Below are positions 8,352 through 16,412 of a DNA stretch of 64,000 nt, one piece after another. Source of the DNA: Flaviflexus massiliensis (lineage in GTDB: Bacteria > Actinomycetota > Actinomycetes > Actinomycetales > Actinomycetaceae). The translations under genes were made by a program, and so were the position numbers. The stretch's first letter is position 1. Each line of letters starts with the position of its first letter. The stretch spans positions 124,001 through 188,000 of the forward strand of contig NZ_LN831056.1 in the NCBI RefSeq assembly GCF_001375495.1. The letters run 5' to 3'. Below the pieces are notes generated by a model. That model searched no databases. It was not told the origin of the DNA and saw nothing but the letters and a program-made list of their open reading frames with translations.

Positions 8352-9722
8352 TTAGACCCCGCTGTAGGCGGGGATGGATGCCGGTTTGTTGCTTCTGCGG
8401 AGTCTGCCCTGGGAGATGTCGATGGCAAATCCCACTGCTGCCATCACCAGTGCCGGAACGACCCATGCCATGTTGACGTCACCGGCTGGGAACATGTCGA
8501 GGTACTCGCGCAGGAAAGCAAAGGTATCGATCTTGGTGGCCCAGAGAGCTTCGGGGATGGAGAGGAGGCCAGCGGTCCACGCGGACAGCCTGTACGTCCA
8601 GTGCATCCGCCCCGGCAGGAGCATGTCGAGGATCGCGATGGCGATGATGCAGATGGCGACCGGGTAAAGAAGCTGGTTCGCTGGGGTGACGATCTCGAGG
8701 ATCATCTCCAGTCCCAGATTCGACAGTCCGAGAGCCACGAGGCATTGAACGAAAACGAGTATTGGGTGACTGACGCCGGGCAGGAGCCTGCGGAAGTACT
8801 GGCTCGAAGAGCCGATCAGTCCGATCGCGGTCGTGAGGCAGGCAAGAATCGTGACGAGCCCAAAAATGAGATGACCAAAGGGGCCGAGAGCGGTGAGGGC
8901 AGCGTGGGAGAGTCCAGCCGCACCATCGGCAAACCCGTTCCCCGCGACCCTGGTGCCCACGGCTGCGAGGCCCAGGTAGATGACGCACAGACCGAGGCCC
9001 GCGAGGGCGGCGGCTGCAATCGTGGAGCTAATGAGCTTCTTGCGGGTGTTGAAACCCGAGCGTGCGAGAGAACCCAGGATGACGACCGAGAACACGAGCG
9101 ATGCGATCGCATCCATCGTGTAATACCCGTCGAGCAGCCCCTTCGGGAGGGGATCCGAGGCGTAGTTTGGTGAGGGCTCAACCGAGACGGGGTCCATGGT
9201 AAAGATCGTCGCGATGATGAGGACCGTGAGCACGAGAAGAAGTGCCGGCGTGAGATAGGTGCCGAGGCGGTTGACGAGCTGGCCCGGATTGAGGGAAACA
9301 ATCCCAACTGCCGCAAAGAAGACCAGGGTGTAGAGGAAGAGATGGGAGCCATCCGTACTTCCAGTTCCGCCGTTGATGAGTGGGGCAACCGCGATTTCGT
9401 AGCTCACGGTCGCAACGCGGGGGATGGCGTAGAGCATGCCCGTGGAGAGAAAGATTGCGACGGTAAAAATCAGTCCCGGTCTTGTCCCGATCCTGGAAGC
9501 AATGCCATCCGATTCGCCCTTCTCCTGTGAGGAGGCCGCAATCATGCCCAGCACGGGCAGGGCGACGCCCGTGAGAAGGAATCCAGTAATGAGGAGAGGA
9601 ACATTTTCCCCTCCGGTCATGCCGATCATGACGGGGAAGATTAGGTTCCCTGCACCGAAGTACATGGAGAACATGGCCAGAGCCGTGATGAGGATGGTCA
9701 TGAATTTCGACTGATGACGCAT
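8352..9722 (-). CDS. brnQ: Branched-chain amino acid:cation symporter (LIVCS family)
   Basis: A 456-residue integral membrane carrier for Leu/Ile/Val uptake driven by Na+ or H+. About twelve hydrophobic helices run through the protein. The N-terminal family signature MFSMYFGAGNLIFPVMIGM is unmistakable, with ATVSYEIAVAPLI and SLVFSVVILGSLARSGF further on. It is monocistronic by position: a P450 gene upstream on the same strand ends 97 bases before it. Start is ATG at 9722; only a weak GAGTGG precedes it. The C-terminal ~20 residues are hydrophilic, as usual. Confidence 0.93.
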   Translation of the reverse strand: MRHQSKFMTILITALAMFSMYFGAGNLIFPVMIGMTGGENVPLLITGFLLTGVALPVLGMIAASSQEKGESDGIASRIGTRPGLIFTVAIFLSTGMLYAIPRVATVSYEIAVAPLINGGTGSTDGSHLFLYTLVFFAAVGIVSLNPGQLVNRLGTYLTPALLLVLTVLIIATIFTMDPVSVEPSPNYASDPLPKGLLDGYYTMDAIASLVFSVVILGSLARSGFNTRKKLISSTIAAAALAGLGLCVIYLGLAAVGTRVAGNGFADGAAGLSHAALTALGPFGHLIFGLVTILACLTTAIGLIGSSSQYFRRLLPGVSHPILVFVQCLVALGLSNLGLEMILEIVTPANQLLYPVAICIIAIAILDMLLPGRMHWTYRLSAWTAGLLSIPEALWATKIDTFAFLREYLDMFPAGDVNMAWVVPALVMAAVGFAIDISQGRLRRSNKPASIPAYSGV

Positions 9723-9819
9723 AAACCACTCGCTAGGAAACAGGTGAACTTGGCAATGTTACCGGCAATAAGCACGTAGGCCCTAGGTCCTTCGATACAG
9801 GCGAGGAAGCAATCGCCAA

Positions 9820-10935
9820 CTAGCTGCGTACCCCTGTTTTCCTCACGGGAACAGAATGGTATCCGCCCACGGGATACTCCTCGCGCACCGGTGTGCTCGT
9901 GAGCGCAAGTTCACCACCGCGCAGAAGCGCAACCAGCCCCGCTCGAAGCTCCAGTGTCGACAGGGTGCGTCCCGGGCACACGTGTGGTCCAGCCCCGTAC
10001 ACGAGGTTGCGTGACGCATTACCTTCGGGATTGTAGGCATCCGGATTGCCGAAAGCGCGAGGGTCACGGTTCGCAGTTGTCCAGTTGAGAAGAACTCTCT
10101 TGCCTTCCGGAATCTCCACTCCAGCAACGGTCACGTCCCGTGTGGTGATCCTGCGGTTGGCAAGGAACGGGTCATCGATACGCAGGATCTCGTCGAGGGC
10201 AAGATCGAGTGCGCGAGTGTTGTCGGCCCGATCGTAGGCCGCAAGCTGATGGGAGACTGATGGGTTTGTGGCGAGGAAATGGGCGATGATGCCAATCGAG
10301 TAGGTGATGGAACCAAGATCCCCCGCGGTCCAGTTGCGGAGAATGGAAACGATCTCGGGCATGGTCAGCCTTCTTATTCCGTCACCATCCTCCACCGTTT
10401 CCCGCATGAGCTTGCACGTCGGATCATCACCATTGTGGCCCTCGTGATCGGCAATAATGCGGTGGATGATCTCCGTGAAGTGGTCGGCCACCGCCTTTGT
10501 GCGTGACCGGTCGCCGGAACGGGTGGCGTGCTGATTGGATGCGATCCAGCCGGTGAGTTCATTCTCGTAGGAAGAGTCCCAGCCGAGCCAATCGAGCTGG
10601 CAACCGACCGCGACGAGCCTGCCAAAGTCGTTCGCGTCGAAGTTCTCGGGCAGAGATCCGTAGGCCTCCTGCGCGTGCTTCTCGAACATGTCGTAGAGCG
10701 GGAGAATGACTTCGTCAGACAGGTACCGGTCGATGACTGCCCTGAAGCGCCGATGCTCATCCCCATCCATGCCGTTCGGCACGTTGAGATGTTGGGAAAC
10801 CCGGCTGGAGAAAACGTCGGCGTTCTCTGCCACGACCCGAGCTTCCTCATTGCCCCACACGTTCCACGTGCCATCATCATGGGAAACGGGACACTTGCTC
10901 AGCTGTCGATCGCCCAGGGTTCTCGCATCGGTCAT
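9820..10935 (-). CDS. Cytochrome P450 with atypical I-helix
   Basis: A soluble heme-thiolate enzyme of 371 residues, at the short end for bacterial P450s. The heme-binding loop is YGAGPHVCPGRTLS with the axial cysteine. The K-helix ExxR is EILR, followed by the expected NRRITTRDVTVAGVEIPEGK. The I-helix reads NWTAGDLGSITYSIG: where most P450s have A-G-x-(D/E)-(T/S) for oxygen activation, this one has A-G-D-L-G, so the acid-alcohol pair is absent or displaced. No ferredoxin or ferredoxin reductase gene is nearby. It lies 142 bases downstream of a DUF2249 gene on the same strand. Peroxide-dependent or NO-related chemistry is possible but is inference. Confidence 0.9.
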   Translation of the reverse strand: MTDARTLGDRQLSKCPVSHDDGTWNVWGNEEARVVAENADVFSSRVSQHLNVPNGMDGDEHRRFRAVIDRYLSDEVILPLYDMFEKHAQEAYGSLPENFDANDFGRLVAVGCQLDWLGWDSSYENELTGWIASNQHATRSGDRSRTKAVADHFTEIIHRIIADHEGHNGDDPTCKLMRETVEDGDGIRRLTMPEIVSILRNWTAGDLGSITYSIGIIAHFLATNPSVSHQLAAYDRADNTRALDLALDEILRIDDPFLANRRITTRDVTVAGVEIPEGKRVLLNWTTANRDPRAFGNPDAYNPEGNASRNLVYGAGPHVCPGRTLSTLELRAGLVALLRGGELALTSTPVREEYPVGGYHSVPVRKTGVRS

Positions 10936-10995
10936 GTCTCGCTCTAACTCCTCAACAATGTTTCTCTTCGTGGCTACTAAGTCGTGGGCTTGGAC

Positions 10996-11060
10996 GGGGG
11001 AGCGCCCTTGCCGTTCTGGGAAAAGGCTGCGTCACCTTCGCGGAAGCGGCAAGGGCCCCC
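10996..11060. other. Stem-loop between DUF2249 and P450 genes
   Basis: GGGGG-agcg-CCCTTGCCG (10996-11013) pairs with CGGCAAGGGCCCCC (11047-11060), with a bulge in the left arm and a loop of about 33 bases. A T-rich stretch follows on the plus strand only (TTATCGAATTCTTTTT), so it is not a canonical terminator for the minus-strand DUF2249 gene. It may be a processing or attenuation element within a DUF2249-P450 transcript. Confidence 0.4.
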
Positions 11061-11077
11061 TTATCGAATTCTTTTTG

Positions 11078-11338
11078 CTAGCTCTGCCTGCGTAGTCGCA
11101 CCTGCCACTCGTCAGGCCCATCAACCACAACCTCGTGTGTGAAGGAACCGTCAAGGCTCTCCACCTCGGCGAGAAGGGGGCTGGGCATGTGAGGTGCCTT
11201 GAGGAGGAGCGTGCCGCCCGTGGGAAGGGATTCGAGGGCCCCGAGGATCGCGGGGTGGCGCACCTGGCGGGGGAGAGACAGAACGTCCAGGACCTGTTCT
11301 TCGGTGTTCGAGCTATTGCACTTGCATTCGTGTTCCAT
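11078..11338 (-). CDS. DUF2249 domain protein
   Basis: A small cytosolic protein of 86 residues consisting almost entirely of a DUF2249 domain. The family pattern is visible: VLDVLSLPRQVRHPAILGAL, then LPTGGTLLLKAPHMPSPLL, then EVVVDGPDEWQVRLRR. The N-terminus MEHECKCN contains a Cys-x-Cys pair. DUF2249 is a TusA-like fold often found near hemerythrin, denitrification or nitric-oxide genes, but without a settled biochemical role. ATG at 11338 is chosen because the domain begins shortly after it; in-frame extension upstream adds sequence unlike the family. It precedes the P450 on the same strand. Confidence 0.8.
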   Translation of the reverse strand: MEHECKCNSSNTEEQVLDVLSLPRQVRHPAILGALESLPTGGTLLLKAPHMPSPLLAEVESLDGSFTHEVVVDGPDEWQVRLRRQS

Positions 11339-11373
11339 GCGGATCCGTTTCACGAGTAGGGAAAGTCGAATAC

Positions 11374-11401
11374 AACAATTTAACACGGTCTGATTATTGT
11401 T
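11374..11401 (-). promoter_or_regulatory. AT-rich inverted repeat upstream of the DUF2249 gene
   Basis: AACAAT (11374-11379) and ATTGTT (11396-11401) are inverted and separated by 16 bases, 36 bases upstream of the DUF2249 start in an AT-rich patch. This is a possible operator for the DUF2249-P450 unit; the cognate regulator is unknown. Confidence 0.35.
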
Positions 11402-11479
11402 TAATGCGAGGCCGAGTGGCTGTGCTGTAACTCGCACTTTGGTGATTGCGGAGTAGTCTGGTTCTCGAGAGAGGAAGAC

Positions 11480-12685
11480 ATGTTGACCGACCGTATTTCA
11501 TCCATTGTTAGCGTGCTCGAAACGAGTTAGGGCGAGCGCATCGCGCTCTACAAGAAGTTCCATCAGATTCCCGAGCTGTCGCTCGTCGCGTATCAGACTG
11601 TCGGTCTCATCGAAGAAAGTGTGCGCAAGCTCGGGCTGGAGCCCGTCCGTGTCGGCGAAACCGGCATCGTCGTCACCATCGACAACGGGGAGGGATCTAC
11701 GGTGGCGATGAGGGCGGACATTGACGCCTCGCCCGTCACAGAACAGTCCGGCAAGGACTATGCCTCGACTGCGGCCGGCGTGAGTGCACCGGGTGACGAG
11801 GTGGGGTCATGCATGCGTGCGGCCACGATGTTCATATCGTCTCACTGCTCGGCGCTCGCGAAGCGCTCGCCGCTAAGCGCGAGGAGTGGTCGGGAACGTT
11901 CGTCGGAGTGTTCCAGCCCGGCGAGGAAGCCTGTGAGGGAGCTAGGGCAATGGTTGCGGCCGGTCTGGTGGATGTCATGCCGAAACCGGATGTGTTCCTC
12001 GGTCAGCAGGTCATGCCCGTCATTCCCCTCGGGCAGGTGGCGACCTGGCCGGGGGTCATGATGTCATCAGCCGTCTCCATTAAAATCACCATTCACGGCG
12101 TAGGTGGGCATGGATCCCAGCCCGAGAACTGCATTGATCCAATTGTTCTCGCATCCCCTATCGTTCTCCGCCTCCAAACCATCGTCTCCCGCGAGGTTGC
12201 TCCCTCCGAGTCTGCCGTCGTGACCGTTGGGTCCATTCGTGCCGGAGCAAAATCCAATATCATCCCCGATACCGCGACCCTGCTCGTTAATGCGAGAGCG
12301 TTCGATTCGGATGTGGAGAAGATGCTCCATGCCGCGATCGAGCGAATCGTCCGCGCAGAATGCATGGCCTCGGTGCTCCGAAAGAACCCGAGTTTGAGTA
12401 CTATGATCGGTTCCCGCTGACAGTCAGCGACGAAGAGGTGACGGGAACGGTCGCGGAGTCGTTTGCGAACTACTTGGTGACAATGCTGTTGAACAGGGTA
12501 CGACCATGGGATCGGAAGACTTCTCGGTCCTCCCGGACGCTCTCGGGGTGCGGTACTGCTACTGGGGCCTGGGTGGCTTCCCGGAAGGAGAGCCCGCACC
12601 CTCCAATCACTCCCCGTTCTTCGCTCCCGACATTTCCTCTATCCACCTCGGAGCCGAAGCGATCATCGCGGCCTCCGCGCCGTGA
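11480..12685 (+). pseudogene. M20-family amidohydrolase/aminoacylase, decayed
   Basis: The remains of a ~400-residue zinc amidohydrolase (hippurate/IAA-amino acid hydrolase type). The start is intact: ATG 11480 with GAGAGGAAG upstream. A TAG at 11528-11530 interrupts codon 17. Reading continues in frame (KKFHQIPELSL, AMRADIDASPV), then shifts near 11808 into MHACGHDVHIVSLL, FQPGEEACEGARAMV and GVGGHGSQPE. A second shift near 12372 leads to APKEPEFEYYDRFPLTV, and a third near 12473 to TTMGSEDFSVLPDALG and the end at 12683-12685. The metal-binding motifs MHACGHD, PGEEA and GSEDF all survive in pieces. Four lesions make expression of a full enzyme impossible without repair, yet homology is strong, so inactivation looks recent or is partly a sequencing artefact. 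Confidence 0.9.
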
Positions 12686-12734
12686 TTGCTGCGTGAATGA
12701 ACGTAGGGATGTAGCGGCAAGGATCGCACTCGAG

Positions 12735-12772
12735 AGGTGCTGTCGCCGAATTCATTCTCGGTGGCAGCACCT
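12735..12772. terminator. 15-bp stem-loop downstream of the M20 pseudogene
   Basis: Arms 12735-12749 and 12758-12772 (AGGTGCTGTCGCCGA/TCGGTGGCAGCACCT, two G-U pairs) with an 8-base loop, followed by TTCTCGTT. It sits between the convergent pseudogene and MarR gene. A G-rich, featureless patch follows (12780-12830). Confidence 0.75.
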
Positions 12773-12867
12773 TTCTCGTTGCGGCTCGGGGCGGCTTGGG
12801 TGTGGTGGTGTGGTTGTTTGGCCCCGACTGTCCAATTGGGAAGAGGTTGCTGGCTGCGGCCCGCTGA

Positions 12868-13287
12868 TTACGACTTGCTGATGTTGCGGGGCAGTGAGGA
12901 GAGGATGCTGTGCAGCTCCGTCTTCTGCTCGTCCGTAAGGGCGGAGAAGTAGTCGTCGGCAATGCGTGCGCGCAATTCGTCGAGCTCGGTCAGGAGTGCG
13001 CGCCCGCTGTCGTTGATTTCCAGGATCTTTGCCCGGCGATCGTCCGGGTCCGGTGCCGTGTGAATGAGGTCCTTCTCGACCAGGGCATCCACCACGTCGG
13101 TGACTGCGCGCGGGGTGACGTGCAGCTGTTCAGCAAGTCGCGCAGGGCGAATGGGTTCACGCGAAATCATCTTCAACGCTCGGTGCTGGTGGGGTGGGAT
13201 GTTGCGCGAATGGTGGCGGATGTAGCGAGCAACTGAGGAGATGAGCTCACCCAGTTCGGAACCTGTCGGGACAGTGTTCTCTTCCAT
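12868..13287 (-). CDS. MarR-family repressor
   Basis: A 139-residue winged-helix regulator. The DNA-binding core is RPARLAEQLHVTPRAVTDVV with the wing DPDDRRAKILEINDSGRALL; the flanking helices form the dimer interface. It is transcribed divergently from an ABC multidrug-type exporter at 13366, the classical layout for a MarR repressor controlling an efflux pump in response to the pump's substrate. ATG at 13287 is preferred because TGGAG lies 6-7 bases before it; upstream in-frame ATG and TTG codons have no ribosome-binding site. An inverted repeat at 13321-13351 in the shared promoter region is the likely operator. Confidence 0.88.
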   Translation of the reverse strand: MEENTVPTGSELGELISSVARYIRHHSRNIPPHQHRALKMISREPIRPARLAEQLHVTPRAVTDVVDALVEKDLIHTAPDPDDRRAKILEINDSGRALLTELDELRARIADDYFSALTDEQKTELHSILSSLPRNISKS

Positions 13288-13320
13288 GTTTTTCTCCATG
13301 TGGGAATAATACCCCAATAT

Positions 13321-13351
13321 TTGAGTTAACTACATTGTGAGGTAACTTCAA
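13321..13351. promoter_or_regulatory. Candidate MarR operator in divergent promoter region
   Basis: TTGAGTTAAC (13321-13330) and GTAACTTCAA (13342-13351) form an imperfect inverted repeat with an 11-base spacer. It lies between the divergent MarR and ABC transporter genes, immediately upstream of the AAAGGGAGG ribosome-binding site of the transporter. Confidence 0.55.
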
Positions 13352-13365
13352 TAAAGGGAGGCTCG

Positions 13366-15156
13366 ATGAGTATGAATGAGCTTCGAGGGCCGCAACGAGT
13401 GCGACCCGAAGACCGTCAGCGTCTTGAAAATTCCCCAGTTTCCTATTCCAGGGTCATCCGACTTTTCCGACCCTACCGCCTACACCTGGTCATTGTTATC
13501 GCTCTCATTGTCTCGGTCTCGGGGCTGACCGTGGTGCAACCGTTCCTCGTGCGAGCGATTGTTGATCAGGCCATCCCGCAATCCAATGTTGACCTGTTGC
13601 TGTGGCTCATTGCCGCCATGATTTTCATCGTGGTCGTCACCCAGGCGATTGCCGTCGTGCAAACCTACATGAGTGCCAGGGTGGGGCAGCGGATCATGCA
13701 CCGGCTGAGAGTCGACGTTTACAGCAATCTGCAACGCCAATCCCTTGGATTCTTTACCAAAACGAAGGGTGGTGAGATTCAGTCCCGGCTCACGAATGAC
13801 ATTGCGGGCATGAAATCCATCGTCACCTCTACCGCCACCTCCATCGCATCCAATACGACCACGACGATCGCGACGATGATTGCGATGATCGCGCTTAGCC
13901 CCACCCTGTCGCTTCTCTCCGTCCTGGTTCTACCGCCCTCGATCTGGTTGACCAGGCGGGTTGCGCTGACGAGAAAGGCGATCACCGCACAGCAGCAGGA
14001 GACGATGGCAAGCATGCAGTCGATGGTGACCGAAAACCTGTCCGTGTCGGGCATGAGGCTCACAAAGAACCTCGGACTGGAACAGGACCGTGAAAAAGCG
14101 TTCACCAAGGTCTCTGAAAAGCTCATTGAATTGGAACTGAACTCGCAGCTCGCGGGCAGGTGGCGCATGGCAACCATGCAGATCATTTTCGCGATCATCC
14201 CGGCCCTCGTGTACCTCGTGGCGGGGCTCCCCGGCACCAGCATCTCCATCGGCACACTCGTGGCGTTCACGGCCCTCCAAACCCAGATCTTCCGGCCACT
14301 CATGGGACTGCTCGATATTGGTGCGCAGTGGATTTCTGCGATGGCGCTCTTCTCTCGAGTATTCGAATACCTCGACCTGGAGACTGAGCTTGAGGAGCCG
14401 GCCGTGGGCGGCGAACTCCCCACGGACGCAACCGTCGACGTTCGGGGCGTGACCTACTCGTATCCGGGAAGCGACGCCCCCGCCCTCAGGGACGTGTCAT
14501 TCACCGTCCCGGCAGGAGGTTCCCTCGCGATCGTCGGGCATACCGGCTCCGGGAAATCCACTCTCGCATCCATCCTCACGAGGCTCGCCGATCCTGATCT
14601 AGGACAGGTCACGATTGGTGGGGTTGATCTGAGGGACATGACGGCAGGGGAGCGAACGAGTCGAATCGGCGTGGTTTCTCAGGAGACCTACCTCGTGCAC
14701 GACACCATCCGAGCAAACCTCCTCCTCGGCAATTCCTCAGCGTCCGAGGAGGACATGTGGCAAGCCCTCGAGATTGCGAGGATGGAAGACATTGTTCGAA
14801 TGCTGCCGAATGGTCTTGACACGATTGTTGGTGCGCGCGGATTCCGGTTCTCCGGTGGCGAGCAGCAGCGACTTGCGATTGCGCGAACAGTCCTGCGCGA
14901 CCCTGAGATCCTCATCCTCGATGAAGCAACCTCTGCGCTCGACAATGAAACTGAGCGCCTCGTCCAAGACGGGCTCACCGCCCTGTCTCGCGGACGCACA
15001 ACGATCACCATTGCCCACCGCCTCTCTACGATCAGGGATGCTGACCAGATTGTGGTGCTGGATGATGGAGAGATTATTGAACGTGGCACGCGTGATGAGC
15101 TGGTCGAACAGGGCGGGCACTACGCACTCCTGGAACGGGTGATGATGGCGGCGTAG
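13366..15156 (+). CDS. ABC exporter, fused permease-ATPase (multidrug/lipid type)
   Basis: A half-transporter of 596 residues. Residues ~30-320 are the six-helix exporter permease domain (ABC type-1 fold). Residues ~345-590 are the ATPase: Walker A GHTGSGKST, Q-loop VSQETYLVHDTI, signature FSGGEQQRLAIARTV, Walker B ILILDEATSALD and H-loop IAHRLSTI. All catalytic residues are present, so it probably works as a homodimer exporting hydrophobic compounds from the inner leaflet. GGGAGG precedes ATG 13366. The divergent MarR gene and operator suggest induction by a xenobiotic. The substrate is unknown. Confidence 0.93.
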   Translation: MSMNELRGPQRVRPEDRQRLENSPVSYSRVIRLFRPYRLHLVIVIALIVSVSGLTVVQPFLVRAIVDQAIPQSNVDLLLWLIAAMIFIVVVTQAIAVVQTYMSARVGQRIMHRLRVDVYSNLQRQSLGFFTKTKGGEIQSRLTNDIAGMKSIVTSTATSIASNTTTTIATMIAMIALSPTLSLLSVLVLPPSIWLTRRVALTRKAITAQQQETMASMQSMVTENLSVSGMRLTKNLGLEQDREKAFTKVSEKLIELELNSQLAGRWRMATMQIIFAIIPALVYLVAGLPGTSISIGTLVAFTALQTQIFRPLMGLLDIGAQWISAMALFSRVFEYLDLETELEEPAVGGELPTDATVDVRGVTYSYPGSDAPALRDVSFTVPAGGSLAIVGHTGSGKSTLASILTRLADPDLGQVTIGGVDLRDMTAGERTSRIGVVSQETYLVHDTIRANLLLGNSSASEEDMWQALEIARMEDIVRMLPNGLDTIVGARGFRFSGGEQQRLAIARTVLRDPEILILDEATSALDNETERLVQDGLTALSRGRTTITIAHRLSTIRDADQIVVLDDGEIIERGTRDELVEQGGHYALLERVMMAA

Positions 15157-15289
15157 AAAGCCCACCATTCCGCGGTTTCCTACCGTTCCTTCCCGCAAGT
15201 CTGGGAACTTGTTGGAAGCGCTTGAAAAGTGTTGGCGACGGAACAGAAATTGGCTTTCCACGAGCGGCCTGGAGGACTACTGTGAGCGC

Positions 15290-15718
15290 ATGGAATTTCA
15301 AGTCACGTTCGATGCGAACGACCCGAGCGCACTGGCTGACTTCTGGGTGGCGGCCTTGAACTGCCGCAGGGATACTCCTTCGGAAGGCTTTGATAGCTGG
15401 GATGACTTCCTCAAAGAAGCCGGGGTCCCGGAAAAAGACTGGAACAACGCCGATGCCATCGTTCCCCAAAATGGGGATGGCCCGCGAATCTACTTCCAGA
15501 AAGTACCCGAAGAAAAGCGTGTCAAGAACCGCGTCCACCTTGACCTGCGAGTGGCCCCGGGCCTCAAAGATATTGCGCGCATGATCGAGCTCGAAAAGAA
15601 AGCCAAGTTCCTCGAGAGCATCGGGGCAAGCCGAGTTAGGCGAGTGGACGCTGACCACCTCAACGTCGGATTCATCGTCATGGTGGACCCCGAAGGAAAC
15701 GAGTTCTGCCTCGACTAA
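15290..15718 (+). CDS. Small VOC-family protein, copy 1 of a tandem pair
   Basis: A 142-residue glyoxalase-like protein. It opens with MEFQVTFDANDPSALADFW and ends with the typical VOC last strand MVDPEGNEFCLD. In between lies a charged helix-rich insert (KKAKFLESIGASRVRRVD). It is the same length as the gene at 15857 and aligns with it throughout (QVTFDA-N-P-ALA-FW, AAIVP, RIYFQKV/RIRFQKV, APGL), so the two are tandem duplicates. ATG at 15290 is chosen because the paralogue starts at the equivalent residue. GGAGGA lies about 15 bases upstream, a loose fit. Members of this actinobacterial group are often annotated as glyoxalase-like or bleomycin-resistance-like without proof of activity. Confidence 0.8.
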   Translation: MEFQVTFDANDPSALADFWVAALNCRRDTPSEGFDSWDDFLKEAGVPEKDWNNADAIVPQNGDGPRIYFQKVPEEKRVKNRVHLDLRVAPGLKDIARMIELEKKAKFLESIGASRVRRVDADHLNVGFIVMVDPEGNEFCLD

Positions 15719-15740
15719 AACGATTAAATAGATGGATCTA

Positions 15741-15773
15741 GTTAGTGGCTGGCCCATTGGGCCAGCCACTAAC
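15741..15773. terminator. 16-bp perfect stem-loop between the two VOC copies
   Basis: GTTAGTGGCTGGCCCA (15741-15756) and its exact complement (15758-15773) flank a single central base, 22 bases after the first VOC stop. No T tract follows, but the stem is very stable and would separate the duplicated genes transcriptionally. Confidence 0.65.
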
Positions 15774-15856
15774 TGTCACGGGATCAGTGCGAGAACAATG
15801 GGCACTTGAGCGACAAAGCCATGCGGACCGGCGAGGCCTGCGAGTAGATTGGGGGT

Positions 15857-16285
15857 ATGCGCGTACAGGTCACGTTTGATGCTCACAATCCCCGGGCTCT
15901 CGCGGTCTTCTGGGCCGTAGCACTCCACTACAAACTTGAGGATCCGTCCACCAGGTACGAGACGTGGGAAGCGTACTGGGAGGAAACCGGAGCGTTAGAA
16001 GACCCGTGGCTCAACTCCGCCGCAATCGTTCCCAAGGATGGTCAGGGAGTCCGAATCCGCTTCCAGAAAGTTTCCGAGGCGAAGGCGGCTAAGAATCGCA
16101 TGAACTTTGATGTCGAGGTGGCACCGGGACTTGAGGGGGAGAAGCGAATGGCAGTGCTTGAAGCAAAGTCGGATGAGCTCAGTGACTACGGTGCCACCCG
16201 CATCAAACGAACCGAAGCAACCGACACCCGCCCCGGTTTCCTCATCATGGAAGATCCCGAGGGGAACGTTTTCTGTCTCATCTAG
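15857..16285 (+). CDS. Small VOC-family protein, copy 2 of a tandem pair
   Basis: A 142-residue paralogue of the preceding gene, starting MRVQVTFDAHNPRALAVFW and ending MEDPEGNVFCLI. Between them are AAIVPKDGQGVRIRFQKV and the charged insert VLEAKSDELSDYGATRIKR. The two copies have diverged clearly, so the duplication is not recent. TTGGGGGT precedes the ATG with a short gap. The 138-base spacer carries a strong hairpin, so this copy probably has its own promoter. The reaction is unknown. Confidence 0.8.
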   Translation: MRVQVTFDAHNPRALAVFWAVALHYKLEDPSTRYETWEAYWEETGALEDPWLNSAAIVPKDGQGVRIRFQKVSEAKAAKNRMNFDVEVAPGLEGEKRMAVLEAKSDELSDYGATRIKRTEATDTRPGFLIMEDPEGNVFCLI

Positions 16286-16412
16286 CCGGCTGTTGGCGTC
16301 GGCTACTGGAGCCGTCCGGTCGGGGAGGATTGAGAATTCCTAGGTGAGAGGTGGTCCGTTCTCGCGAGTACAGTGGTGCCAGGATCGAAGGCAACAATCT
16401 GGGGAGAACGTG

